Positions 55,150-62,527 of a DNA stretch of 64,000 bases are shown here, in pieces; the first letter of the stretch is position 1; each line of letters begins with the position of its first letter. The stretch comes from Actinomycetes bacterium (GTDB taxonomy: Bacteria; Actinomycetota; Acidimicrobiia; Spongiisociales; JAHEDJ01), in contig JAHEDK010000007.1 in the NCBI GenBank assembly GCA_024641245.1, forward strand, positions 37,471-101,470, given 5' to 3'. A model generated the notes under the pieces. The model searched no databases. It had not been told where the DNA came from and worked only from the letters and a program-made list of their open reading frames with translations. The translations under genes were made by a program, and so were the position numbers.

Positions 55150-56157
55150 TCAATGAATACTGATGGCGCTCACCAACAGCACGTACATGGCTGCGTAGAT
55201 CAGCAGAAGGATGATTCCGGTGAGCCGGGTGTGGCGCTTTCGACTGCCCAGGACAAGAGTCACGGCGCCTACGGCGGCCACAGCCCCCAGGCCACCGCGC
55301 ATGGCCAATCCGGCTGTGATGGCGGTCGGGGCCACGATCGGTCCAATGCCGATCGACAAGGTGGCATCCACGAGGCTCGATCCGAACACGTCTCCGACGG
55401 CCAGATCGCGTTGTCCCTCGCGCAGAGCGGTGATGTCGACGATCAACTCCGGGAGGGAGGTGCCGAGCGAAGCTCCCAGGAATCCGATGATGTAGATCGG
55501 AACATTGATGAGCCCGGCGATTCGGAGTAGCGCTTCGATAGCGATCCAGGCGCCTGCACCGACGACGGCGAGCGCCCCCAGAACCGAAACAACGTGCTTG
55601 CCCTTCCCGTGTACCGGGACGGGGAGGTCCGGTCCCGAGGCGGGAGGAGCGAATCGCCAGATCGCGGCTGAAGCGACAACCCAGCCGGACAGAAGCACCA
55701 GGCCGTCGATTCGGCTCAGGTACCCGTCGGCTACCAGCGCCAACCCGAGCGTCAGCGCCGCCACGATCAACCCACCGATCAATCGCACCCGGCGCCGCCC
55801 AAGAACGAAGGCGCCGCCGATCAAGGGGAGCAGGCCGAGCACCAGCGTCACCTGGGTGACGGCCGACCCGATCGAGTCACTGACGTTGAGATCGCCCCGG
55901 TTCCGGAGGGAAGCGATGACCGAGTTGGCGATCTCGGGAAGGTCTGTGCCGATCGCCAACAGGCTGATGCCGATCACGAAAGGAGGAAATCGGCTGCCGA
56001 AGGCCAATGCTGAGGCGTGGTGTACCGCCCGGCGGCTGGCGGCGAGCGCCAGTACCAGCCCGATGATGCCGGCAACGATCCACAGCAGTGTCATCGCTAC
56101 TGAGAATCCTAGGTGGCGAGGATGCGGATGGTCGATCCACTCCGGGCCTCCTGTCAT
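55150..56157 (-). CDS. Sodium/calcium exchanger family cation antiporter (CaxA/YrbG-like)
   Basis: The 335-residue protein has two inverted halves each with a signature repeat: ISLLAIGTDLPEIANSVIAS in the first and LGASLGTSLPELIVDITALR in the second, with acidic residues that coordinate Ca2+. About ten membrane helices are visible. It exchanges Ca2+ or another cation for Na+/H+. The start is uncertain: ATG 56157 gives an extra hydrophilic leader, and a later ATG before TLLWIVAGIIGL would begin at the first helix. Confidence 0.85.
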   Translation of the reverse strand: MTGGPEWIDHPHPRHLGFSVAMTLLWIVAGIIGLVLALAASRRAVHHASALAFGSRFPPFVIGISLLAIGTDLPEIANSVIASLRNRGDLNVSDSIGSAVTQVTLVLGLLPLIGGAFVLGRRRVRLIGGLIVAALTLGLALVADGYLSRIDGLVLLSGWVVASAAIWRFAPPASGPDLPVPVHGKGKHVVSVLGALAVVGAGAWIAIEALLRIAGLINVPIYIIGFLGASLGTSLPELIVDITALREGQRDLAVGDVFGSSLVDATLSIGIGPIVAPTAITAGLAMRGGLGAVAAVGAVTLVLGSRKRHTRLTGIILLLIYAAMYVLLVSAISIH

Positions 56158-56175
56158 CCGGATCGAGCGGCACGC

Positions 56176-56317
56176 TCTGCATTACATGCATTCAATTCCT
56201 CTGCACTATCTGCATTGTCTGCATCGTCCGCACAGTGAGGCACAAGGTCCCCGGGCATGGGACCTTGTGCTCTACTTCACAAGCTCCGGCAGGACGTATT
56301 CTGCAGGGTATGCAGAA
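56176..56317 (+). promoter_or_regulatory. Regulatory region with 9-bp direct repeats and two inverted repeats upstream of the PocR regulator
   Basis: Four head-to-tail 9-bp units of pattern TCTGCATNN (TCTGCACTA, TCTGCATTG, TCTGCATCG, TCCGCACAG) occupy 56200-56235, with a fifth TCTGCATTA at 56176. A perfect 12-bp inverted repeat GCACAAGGTCCC / GGGACCTTGTGC follows at 56240-56270. A 7-bp dyad TTCTGCA / TGCAGAA lies at 56299-56317, 43 bp before the start. Direct repeats at helical-turn spacing fit oligomeric binding by BldC/excisionase-type HTH proteins, which the next gene encodes. Confidence 0.6.
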
Positions 56318-56359
56318 CATGCGGAAACCCGCTGAAGTGCGCTTTGCAGGAGCAGTGAT

Positions 56360-57151
56360 ATGACGTCGCTGCTCACCGCCAAGGAGCTTCAGGCCATCCT
56401 TCAGGTCGATCGTTCGACCATATATCGGATGGCTGAAACGGGCCGGCTTCCGGCGGTCAAAGTCGGAAGACAATGGCGGTTCCCCTCCGAGCAGATCAGC
56501 AACTGGCTGGGTGCGCAGACTGCGACACCGTCCCAGACGCCTGAACTAGGAACCCTCATCCAGTCTGTCGATGGATCGCTGGCGGGCCTGCTGCCGCGTG
56601 AGTACGTCGATGACATGGCCGAGCTACTCGGGCAGTTGCTGGGAGTGATGGTCGTCGTGACCGACATGGACGGGCGACCGATTTCGGAGGCAGCGAATCC
56701 GTGCGGCCTCTTTGAGGCGATCAACCAGACCGATGACGCAGTCGCTCGCTGTGTGGTGAGCTGGAAGCGCCTGGCCGATGGTGTCGACCTGCAACCCCGC
56801 TTCCTGCCGAGCCATATGGGTCTCTTGTGCGCACGGAGCTTCGTGCGGGTCGGATCAGAGCTGAAAGGCATGGTGCTCGTCGGCGGAATCGCACCGGATG
56901 TCTGGCCGCCCGCGGCGGATGAACTCGAGACGATTGCGGAGGACTTCGGTGTGTCGCCGGATCTGGTGAAGAGCCACGTGCACGATGTGTACCGCCTCGA
57001 CGAAACCAGCCGCCGCAAAGTGTTGTCGTATCTGCCTCGTATGGCGCAGATGCTGTCACAGATTGCCGGTGAACGAACAAAGCACCTCGCCAAGCTCGAC
57101 GCCATTGCGACGTTGGCCGGCGCGGTTATGCCAACCAAGGAGAATCAATGA
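56360..57151 (+). CDS. Transcriptional regulator: BldC/excisionase-type HTH plus PocR sensory domain
   Basis: The 263-residue protein has an N-terminal MerR-like excisionase HTH (about 3-50; LLTAKELQAILQVDRSTIYR, GRQWRFPSEQISNWL) and a PocR ligand-binding domain (about 60-215; LLGVMVVVTDMDGRPISE, NPCGLFEAI, RCVVSWKRLADG, GLLCARSFV). AGGAG lies ten bases before ATG 56360. It overlaps the SQR-like gene by four bases, so it is the first gene of the sulfur operon and probably its regulator. PocR domains bind small organic ligands or, with their Cys, could sense redox/sulfur state; the latter is inference. Confidence 0.82.
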   Translation: MTSLLTAKELQAILQVDRSTIYRMAETGRLPAVKVGRQWRFPSEQISNWLGAQTATPSQTPELGTLIQSVDGSLAGLLPREYVDDMAELLGQLLGVMVVVTDMDGRPISEAANPCGLFEAINQTDDAVARCVVSWKRLADGVDLQPRFLPSHMGLLCARSFVRVGSELKGMVLVGGIAPDVWPPAADELETIAEDFGVSPDLVKSHVHDVYRLDETSRRKVLSYLPRMAQMLSQIAGERTKHLAKLDAIATLAGAVMPTKENQ

Positions 57152-58386
57152 GAAAGCTGCTCGTCCTCGGCGCCGGCACTGCCGGCACGATGGTCGTCAA
57201 CAAGCTGAGCCATCACCTCAATGGTGGTGAGTGGGAAATCACGATCGTCGATCAAGACGAAACCCACTACTACCAGCCGGGGTTCTTGTTCATCCCGTTC
57301 GGGATCTACGGGCGCAACGACGTCATCAAGGCCAAGCGGGACTTCATTCCATCCGGCATCAAGATGATCACGTCGGAGATCGAACTCGTCGACCCCGAGA
57401 ACAACCGGGTGAAGATCGTCGAAGGTGACCGCTGGCTCGATTACGACTATCTCGTCATCGCCACCGGGACGCATCCGCGCCTCGAAGAGACGCCGGGCCT
57501 GACAGACGAAGACGGCAACATGCCGGACAATGTCCATACCTTCTATACCTACGAGGGTGCACTCCGGTTGCAGAAGTTCCTGCGCAGCTGGAAAGGCGGC
57601 AAGCTCGTGATGAACATCATGGAGATGCCGTTCAAATGCCCGGTGGCACCGCTCGAGTTCATCTTCCTGGCGGACTGGTGGGCATCCGAGCAGGGCATCC
57701 GCGACGAGGTCGAACTGCACTATGTAACGCCCCTCCCCGGTGCGTTCACCAAGCCGATCGCCTCCCGGGCGCTGGGCGGCATGCTCGACGAGAAGAAGAT
57801 CCATCTCGTATCCGACTTCGTGGTGGAGAGCGTTGATGCTGAGAACAACAAGCTGATTGCCTTCGATGAGGAGGAAGTCGACTACGACCTGCTGGTCACG
57901 GTTCCGGTCAACATGGGCGCCGATTTCGTCGCCAGGTCCGGGCTCGGCAACGAACTCAATCACGTGCCCGTGGACAAGGGAACGTTCCTTTCGACGCAGT
58001 ACGACAACATCTTTGCCCTTGGTGACGCGGCAGACCTGCCGACCTCAAAGGCCGGGTCCGTTGCGCACTTCGCGGTTGAGGTCTGGCTCGAGAACTTCCT
58101 GCGCTACGTCGATGGGCTCGACATGGTTGAGAGATTCGACGGGCACGCCAACTGTTTCATCGAGTCCGGTCACGGCAAGGGCCTCCTCATCGACTTCAAC
58201 TACGACACCGAGCCGCTGCCTGGGAAGTACCCCTTGCCGGGGGTCGGGCCGTTCTCTCTCCTCCAGGAGTCGGAGATGAACCACTGGGGCAAGATGATGT
58301 TCCGTTGGATCTACTGGAACGTGCTCCTGAAGGGCAAGGAGATGCCGGTGACGGCGCACATGACGATGGCCGGGAAGTGGAGCTGA
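57148..58386 (+). CDS. Sulfide:quinone oxidoreductase-like flavoprotein
   Basis: The 412-residue protein has the FAD-binding GxGxxG (LVLGAGTAGTMVV), YYQPGFLFIPFGIYG as in SQR, the mid motif YDYLVIATGTHPRLEE, and the late FAD motif NIFALGDAADLPTSKAG. Only two Cys are present, C164 (PFKCPVAPLEF) and C336 (GHANCFIE), at the positions of the redox-active pair; the third Cys of type I SQR is missing. It should oxidise sulfide or a persulfide at the membrane and reduce quinone. It is coupled to the PocR gene by ATGA and followed after 4 bp by DUF1641. Confidence 0.87.
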   Translation: MRKLLVLGAGTAGTMVVNKLSHHLNGGEWEITIVDQDETHYYQPGFLFIPFGIYGRNDVIKAKRDFIPSGIKMITSEIELVDPENNRVKIVEGDRWLDYDYLVIATGTHPRLEETPGLTDEDGNMPDNVHTFYTYEGALRLQKFLRSWKGGKLVMNIMEMPFKCPVAPLEFIFLADWWASEQGIRDEVELHYVTPLPGAFTKPIASRALGGMLDEKKIHLVSDFVVESVDAENNKLIAFDEEEVDYDLLVTVPVNMGADFVARSGLGNELNHVPVDKGTFLSTQYDNIFALGDAADLPTSKAGSVAHFAVEVWLENFLRYVDGLDMVERFDGHANCFIESGHGKGLLIDFNYDTEPLPGKYPLPGVGPFSLLQESEMNHWGKMMFRWIYWNVLLKGKEMPVTAHMTMAGKWS

Positions 58387-58390
58387 GACG

Positions 58391-59089
58391 ATGACCACCG
58401 TCAACGCAGAAGCGACCATTGCCGAGCTCAACGAGAAGCTCGACCGCCTAACGGTGCAGGTCGAATACCTGACCGAACAAGCCATCGAGTCGAAGCGCCG
58501 CCGGCAGGGGTGGGACGAGCTGCTCGCCGACGTCACGCCTTTGGCCGGTGACATGTACGGTCTCGCCGTTCGTCAACTTGCCGAGGTGGATCAGTACGTC
58601 AGCATTCAAGACGTCGGTCACCTGATCAAGCGCCTGGCGCGCAATACAGGCAATCTCGAGAAGATGCTCGATCAGCTCGAGAGTCTGATGGATATCTTTG
58701 TCGAGATCCAACCGATCACGGGTGACGTCTCGCTCAAACTCATGAATGCGCTCGATGAGTATGAGCGCAAAGGCTATTTCGAGTTTGCCAGGAGTTCACT
58801 CGGGGTCGTCGACAACGTCGTCACATCGTTCTCGAAAGAAGACGTGAATGCACTCGGCGACAACGTCGTGCTCATCCTCCAGGCTGTGCGGGAGATGACG
58901 CAACCGCAGGTGATGACGATGCTCCGCAACACGGCGTCGAACGTTCGTGAACAAGAAGTACCTGAGGACATTTCGCTGTTCGGGCTCCTGAAACAGATGC
59001 GGGACCCGGCGGTGAAACGAGGCCTGGCGCGGGCGCTCGGCGCTCTGCAGTCTGTCGCAGGAGATCTACCAGAACAACCAGAGCAGTAA
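58391..59089 (+). CDS. DUF1641 protein, partner of SQR-like flavoprotein
   Basis: The 232-residue protein begins with a predicted coiled coil (IAELNEKLDRLTVQVEYLTE). The DUF1641 region follows (EVDQYVSIQDVGHLIKRLAR, late SLFGLLKQMRDPAVKRGLAR). DUF1641 proteins are commonly encoded beside SQR-like or formate-dehydrogenase-like flavoproteins and have no established activity. It lies 4 bp after the flavoprotein gene and 21 bp before the DsrC-like gene, so it is clearly part of the operon and may be a membrane-associated adaptor. Confidence 0.8.
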   Translation: MTTVNAEATIAELNEKLDRLTVQVEYLTEQAIESKRRRQGWDELLADVTPLAGDMYGLAVRQLAEVDQYVSIQDVGHLIKRLARNTGNLEKMLDQLESLMDIFVEIQPITGDVSLKLMNALDEYERKGYFEFARSSLGVVDNVVTSFSKEDVNALGDNVVLILQAVREMTQPQVMTMLRNTASNVREQEVPEDISLFGLLKQMRDPAVKRGLARALGALQSVAGDLPEQPEQ

Positions 59090-59110
59090 CGCTCAGAAAG
59101 GGAGAAACCC

Positions 59111-59428
59111 ATGGCAACCGAATTGATTGGCGGCGTTGAACTCGACGTCGACGAAGAGGGATTCATGACGAATCCGGGCCAGTGGACCGAGGAACTCGCC
59201 CCGGCGCTCGGCAAGGAGATCGGCATCGACGAACTCACCGAGGAGCATTGGAAGGTCATTCACTTCCTGCGTTCCGACTACGAAGCACAAGGCGAAACCG
59301 CCACGCTTCGCCGCGTGTCGACGCTGGCCGGAGTTCCCACGAAGGACCTCTACAAGCTCTTCCCGAAGAAGCCTGCCAAGAAGATGTCGTACGTATCCGG
59401 TCTGCAGAAGCCAACCGGCTGCGTGTAG
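59111..59428 (+). CDS. DsrC/TusE family sulfur-carrier protein with a single C-terminal Cys
   Basis: The 105-residue protein has the family N-terminus (GVELDVDEEGFMTNPGQWTE), the HTH-like core (LTEEHWKVIHFLRSDYE) and the C-terminal arm ending QKPTGCV. The penultimate Cys (C104, CysA) is present, but the residue eleven positions before it (CysB in sulfite-reducing DsrC) is Ser. It therefore matches the TusE/single-Cys type that carries a persulfide but cannot form the trisulfide used with DsrAB. It probably accepts sulfur from the DsrE protein encoded next or the SQR-like enzyme. Confidence 0.9.
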   Translation: MATELIGGVELDVDEEGFMTNPGQWTEELAPALGKEIGIDELTEEHWKVIHFLRSDYEAQGETATLRRVSTLAGVPTKDLYKLFPKKPAKKMSYVSGLQKPTGCV

Positions 59429-59451
59429 GCGAGAGGGAAGGAGCACACTCA

Positions 59452-59955
59452 GTGCCGAATTTTGATGACGACGGTGGAGATCGGAAACTCTGCATCATTG
59501 TGAGCAAGGGCACCATGGAATGGGCGACCGCCGCCATGGTCCTCGGGAACGCCGCCATAGGAGAAGGAATCGACCTCCACGTGTTCTTCACGTTCTGGGG
59601 GATGGACGCCATCATCGATCGCCGGATGGACAAGCTGAAGGTCTCACCGGTGGCCAACCCATCGATGAAGATTCCCGGCACGGACATCGGCATGGCGAAT
59701 ATGCTGGCAGGGCTGCCCGGCATGACGGCGTTCGCCTCGAGCATGATGCACAAGGAGATGAAGGCTCTCGACGTGCCCCCGCACCGGGAGTTCATGCAAA
59801 TGGTCGCCGATGCCGGAGCCCACTTCTGGGCCTGTCGCTTGACCTACGACATGTTGGGCCTCAAGAAGGAAGATCTCTGGGATGAGGTCGACGACGTCAT
59901 CTCGGCGTCTGACTTCATGGAGCTGTCCGACGGCGCCCAGATCATCTTCATCTAG
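59452..59955 (+). CDS. DsrE/DsrF-like sulfurtransferase
   Basis: The 167-residue protein shows the DsrE family features: an opening strand KLCIIVSKGTMEWATAAMVL, the FFTFWGMDAIIDRR segment, Met-rich loop LPGMTAFASSMMHKEM, and a conserved Cys in HFWACRLTYDML near residue 125. It likely transfers sulfane sulfur to the DsrC-like protein. The GTG start (59452) has AGGGAAGGAG upstream. It ends the operon; a perfect 15-bp palindrome follows 10 bp later. Confidence 0.85.
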   Translation: MPNFDDDGGDRKLCIIVSKGTMEWATAAMVLGNAAIGEGIDLHVFFTFWGMDAIIDRRMDKLKVSPVANPSMKIPGTDIGMANMLAGLPGMTAFASSMMHKEMKALDVPPHREFMQMVADAGAHFWACRLTYDMLGLKKEDLWDEVDDVISASDFMELSDGAQIIFI

Positions 59956-59965
59956 TAGGACGCAA

Positions 59966-59995
59966 CGAAGCGAGGATCTCGAGATCCTCGCTTCG
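59966..59995 (+). terminator. Perfect 30-bp palindrome after the sulfur operon
   Basis: CGAAGCGAGGATCTC (59966-59980) is followed immediately by its exact reverse complement (59981-59995). It would form a strong stem 10 bp beyond the dsrE stop. There is no T-tract, but in G+C-rich Actinobacteria such stems often terminate transcription. Confidence 0.65.
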
Positions 59996-60044
59996 ACGCG
60001 TCTGTCGCGGCGTGGTTGCCCCCTCTGCCACGCAGACTCGGCAT

Positions 60045-60067
60045 CTCCCCCACGTGCCGTGGGGGAG
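60045..60067 (-). terminator. Stem-loop after the leftward DUF302 gene
   Basis: CTCCCCCACG (60045-60054) and CGTGGGGGAG (60058-60067) form a perfect 10-bp stem with a three-base loop, 43 bp after the end of the DUF302 gene. Together with the palindrome at 59966-59995 it separates the two convergent units. Confidence 0.65.
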
Positions 60068-60109
60068 AAACGCGGGTTCTCGTGGCCTCTTACCTATCCC
60101 GACGTCCGC

Positions 60110-60508
60110 TCACGCCTCCAGGCTCTCCATCGCTCTCGCCAGCTTCGCGCGGGCCTCTGCGGCGATCTCCACCATTTCCGGCGCATCGGTAACCGAGCTC
60201 ATGATCCCGGGGTCGAGCGCTTCGACAACCGTGCCGGATTCGTGTTCGAAGACGACAACGTTACAGGGGAGAAGCAGGCCGATCTCCTCATCCGCGTTGA
60301 GGGCCCGGTTGGCAAGTGGGGGATTGCAGGCGCCGAGGATCTTGTAACCCGGCCGATCAACGTCGATCTTCTGTTTGAGGGTCGCTTTGACATCGATCTC
60401 GGTGAGGATGCCAAAGCCCTCGGCGGCCAGAGCGGAGCGGGTCCGTGCTTCCGTCTCCTCGAGTCCGGCCTCGAGCACCACGCGTAGCCCGTAGGGTCGT
60501 TGCTCCAT
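60110..60508 (-). CDS. DUF302 domain protein
   Basis: The 132-residue protein matches the DUF302 family: SALAAEGFGILTEIDVKATL, YKILGACNPPLANRALNAD, IGLLLPCNVVVFEHESG and VEALDPGIMSSV. Two Cys (in GACNPP and LPCNVV) are conserved in many members. The function is not established; it often occurs with sulfur or metal-stress genes. It diverges from the next gene around a CsoR-type site. Confidence 0.85.
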   Translation of the reverse strand: MEQRPYGLRVVLEAGLEETEARTRSALAAEGFGILTEIDVKATLKQKIDVDRPGYKILGACNPPLANRALNADEEIGLLLPCNVVVFEHESGTVVEALDPGIMSSVTDAPEMVEIAAEARAKLARAMESLEA

Positions 60509-60539
60509 TCGTGCGTCCTTTCACCAGTGCAGAATTCGA

Positions 60540-60555
60540 ATACCCCCCCGAGTAT
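60540..60555. promoter_or_regulatory. Candidate CsoR/CstR-type operator
   Basis: ATACCCCCCCGAGTAT has the ATAC-(C-rich)-GTAT design of operators bound by CsoR/RcnR/CstR repressors. It lies in the 162-bp divergent region between DUF302 (start 60508) and the gene at 60671, 32 bp upstream of the DUF302 start. No csoR-like gene is in the window. Copper or persulfide would be the candidate signals. Confidence 0.45.
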
Positions 60556-60670
60556 ATCCGTCCATGTGGCCGACAGGCGTGCGGTTCGGCGGGCACTGGG
60601 GGACATAGGTCCCTACCCGTTTCCGCGGTGGCGTGGGAAGGTTGCGGGACGAGAAGAGGCAAGCAGCAGG

Positions 60671-61153
60671 TTGTTCATTTATTACTTCGTCTACGTCGAT
60701 CGCCCGTTCAGGAAGGTGGAACGGGAACTCCTCGAGCGATTCGAGGAACTCGGCGCGTGGGCTTTGGAAGCCTACCGCGACGGCGAGGAGATCCGGGCGA
60801 AACTGGCGGTCGGGAACACGCCGTTGCTCGCCAAAGAGGTGTCTCTCCACGTCGGCGAACCGATTCGGGCGCATGCGCACACAACGATCCCGCTCATGTG
60901 GGACGCCACGGGTTCGCCCGGTCTCTTCCCCAGGATGCTGGCAGATCTGATCATGGCGCCACTTGGATCATCACGAGCCCAGCTCACCTTCCGCGGATCC
61001 TACGACCCGCCACTCGGGCCGGTGGGTGAGGTTCTCGATCGAGCCCTGCTGCACCGCGTCGCGGAGGCCAGCGTGAAGGCCTTCATGGACCGTATCGCGT
61101 CGGCGCTGGCGCCGGCAGACGGACCGGCCGAGAAGGAGATCATCAAGTCATAG
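60671..61153 (+). CDS. Hypothetical protein, SRPBCC-like fold
   Basis: From TTG 60671 the product is 160 residues. It begins with a beta strand (FIYYFVYVDRPFRKVERELL), has alternating strands (VSLHVGEPIRAHAHTTIPLM, SRAQLTFRGSYDPPLGPVGE) and a long C-terminal helix (LHRVAEASVKAFMDRIASAL), as in START/SRPBCC ligand-binding proteins. A longer in-frame version from 60500 would overlap the DUF302 start and the operator, and is unlikely. No specific family or ligand is recognised. A strong terminator overlaps its stop codon. Confidence 0.6.
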   Translation: MFIYYFVYVDRPFRKVERELLERFEELGAWALEAYRDGEEIRAKLAVGNTPLLAKEVSLHVGEPIRAHAHTTIPLMWDATGSPGLFPRMLADLIMAPLGSSRAQLTFRGSYDPPLGPVGEVLDRALLHRVAEASVKAFMDRIASALAPADGPAEKEIIKS

Positions 61154-61177
61154 CGGGCCGCTCTTCGAGCGGCCCGC
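61153..61177 (+). terminator. Stem-loop terminator
   Basis: GCGGGCCGCTC (61153-61163) pairs perfectly with GAGCGGCCCGC (61167-61177) over a TTC loop, beginning at the last base of the stop codon. It is followed by GGTTCTAAGG rather than a T-tract. Confidence 0.7.
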
Positions 61178-61264
61178 GGTTCTAAGGTTCTACGTCATAG
61201 GTTCTCTGGACGAGATTTCGCCATACGGAGTTGGACCGGCTAGAACTCACAAACCTAGAACTTG
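61178..61264. repeat. Inverted pair of TAGAACC-type words
   Basis: GGTTCTAAGGTTCTACGTC with ATAGGTTCTC (61178-61206) and CTAGAACTCACAAACCTAG with AACTTGG (61240-61264) are opposite-orientation versions of the words in the 14-bp array at 46250-46453. They lie between the terminator and the end of the leftward histidine kinase gene and could form an imperfect hairpin. Confidence 0.55.
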
Positions 61265-61288
61265 GGACCGCGGCGGCAGGCCGCCCGC

Positions 61289-62404
61289 TTAGAGGGGCAG
61301 GCTGATCAGCACCGTTGTGCCCTGACCGGGCGATGTGTTGATCGTGGTGGTGCCCCGCGCCTTGTCGGCCCGCGAGCGCAGGTTGTCGAGCCCCATGCCT
61401 TTTTGGACGGTGGTCGGATCGAATCCGTCACCGTCGTCGGACACCGTGATGAGCACGCGGTCGGCAGCCTCTTCGATGGTGACCGAGATCGTGGTTGCCC
61501 CCGAGTGTCGCAGTGCGTTACTGAGCGCCTCGCGGATCATCTGCAGGGCGTCGTCCACCGTGGTCCCCGGCATATCGGCTGCCCCGCTCGAGACCCGCAC
61601 CTCGACATCTGCGCCGTACGGCCCGGCGAGTTGTCCCACCATGTCGGACAGCTCCAGACGGAGATTGCGTCGCGTCCACACAGGCGGCCTCAGGTCGAAT
61701 ATGTATCGGCGCAGTGCAGCGATGGAGTCGTCGAGCCGCCCGACCGCCTCGTCGAGTCCCCCGCGGGCGACTTCGTCCCGGACACTCTGACCAAGAGCCT
61801 GCAATGACAGCCCGACGGCGAAGAGGTCCTGGATGATGGCGTCGTGGAGATCCCTGGCGATGCGCTCGCGGTCCTCGACAACGGCGACTCTCCGGAGTCT
61901 TCGCTGGAGACGGGCCGTCGAGATTGCAGATCCGGCAATGACGGCCAAGGCTTCCACCAGCGCCTCATCATCGACGGTGAATCCGCCCGGCTTCTCGGTC
62001 AGATAGAGGTTTCCGAACACGGCATCGCCGATCTTGATGGGAACACCGAGGAACGTTTCCATCGACGGATGATGATCGGGGAATCCAACATAGTCGGGAT
62101 GCTCGGAGAGTTTGTCCATCCTGACCGACGTCGCTACGCGGGTGATCGTTCCGAGAACCCCGCGGCCGCGGGGAGGGTCACCCATCCTGGCAGTGAGGTC
62201 GGGGTCGATTCCCACGTGGAGGAACTGTATGAGCGTGCCGTGCTCGCCGATGACCCCCAGCGCGCCGTACGTGGACCCCGTGAGATCCATTGCAGTCTCG
62301 ACGGTCGTCCACAGGACGGCGGTCAGATCGGTCTGCCCGGCGACCGCGGCTGCACCTTCCACCATTTGGGCGAGTCTGCTCGCTGGGAGCGTTGCGTCGA
62401 CCAT
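61289..62404 (-). CDS. GAF-domain sensor histidine kinase (DevS/NarL-partner type)
   Basis: From ATG 62404 the product is 371 residues. It has a GAF domain (about 22-168; TYGALGVIGEHGTLIQFLHV, MGDPPRGRGVLG, FLGVPIKIGDAVFGNLYLTE), a HisKA_3 dimerisation helix with the phospho-His (ERIARDLHDAIIQDLF, H187), and a HATPase domain (REALSNALRHSG, VSDDGDGFD, KGMGLDNLRSRA). The cytoplasmic GAF resembles that of mycobacterial DevS, which binds heme; an oxygen or redox ligand is plausible. It diverges from its response regulator across 123 bp. Confidence 0.88.
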   Translation of the reverse strand: MVDATLPASRLAQMVEGAAAVAGQTDLTAVLWTTVETAMDLTGSTYGALGVIGEHGTLIQFLHVGIDPDLTARMGDPPRGRGVLGTITRVATSVRMDKLSEHPDYVGFPDHHPSMETFLGVPIKIGDAVFGNLYLTEKPGGFTVDDEALVEALAVIAGSAISTARLQRRLRRVAVVEDRERIARDLHDAIIQDLFAVGLSLQALGQSVRDEVARGGLDEAVGRLDDSIAALRRYIFDLRPPVWTRRNLRLELSDMVGQLAGPYGADVEVRVSSGAADMPGTTVDDALQMIREALSNALRHSGATTISVTIEEAADRVLITVSDDGDGFDPTTVQKGMGLDNLRSRADKARGTTTINTSPGQGTTVLISLPL

Positions 62405-62527
62405 GGCGAGAGGATATCCCGAAAAACGCGTACTTCCGAACTCGGGACCTTGGTCGGTGCAGTCGGGGAACAAGTACCAGGGTCGAAAGACCCATTCCGA
62501 TTAGCCTGTAGTCCAGGAGAGAAACAC

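Noticed and set aside
60500..61153. A 217-residue version of the SRPBCC-like protein starting at 60500
   Set aside because: It would cross the divergent promoter, the CsoR-like site and the DUF302 start. The extension is composition-biased and lacks a ribosome site.
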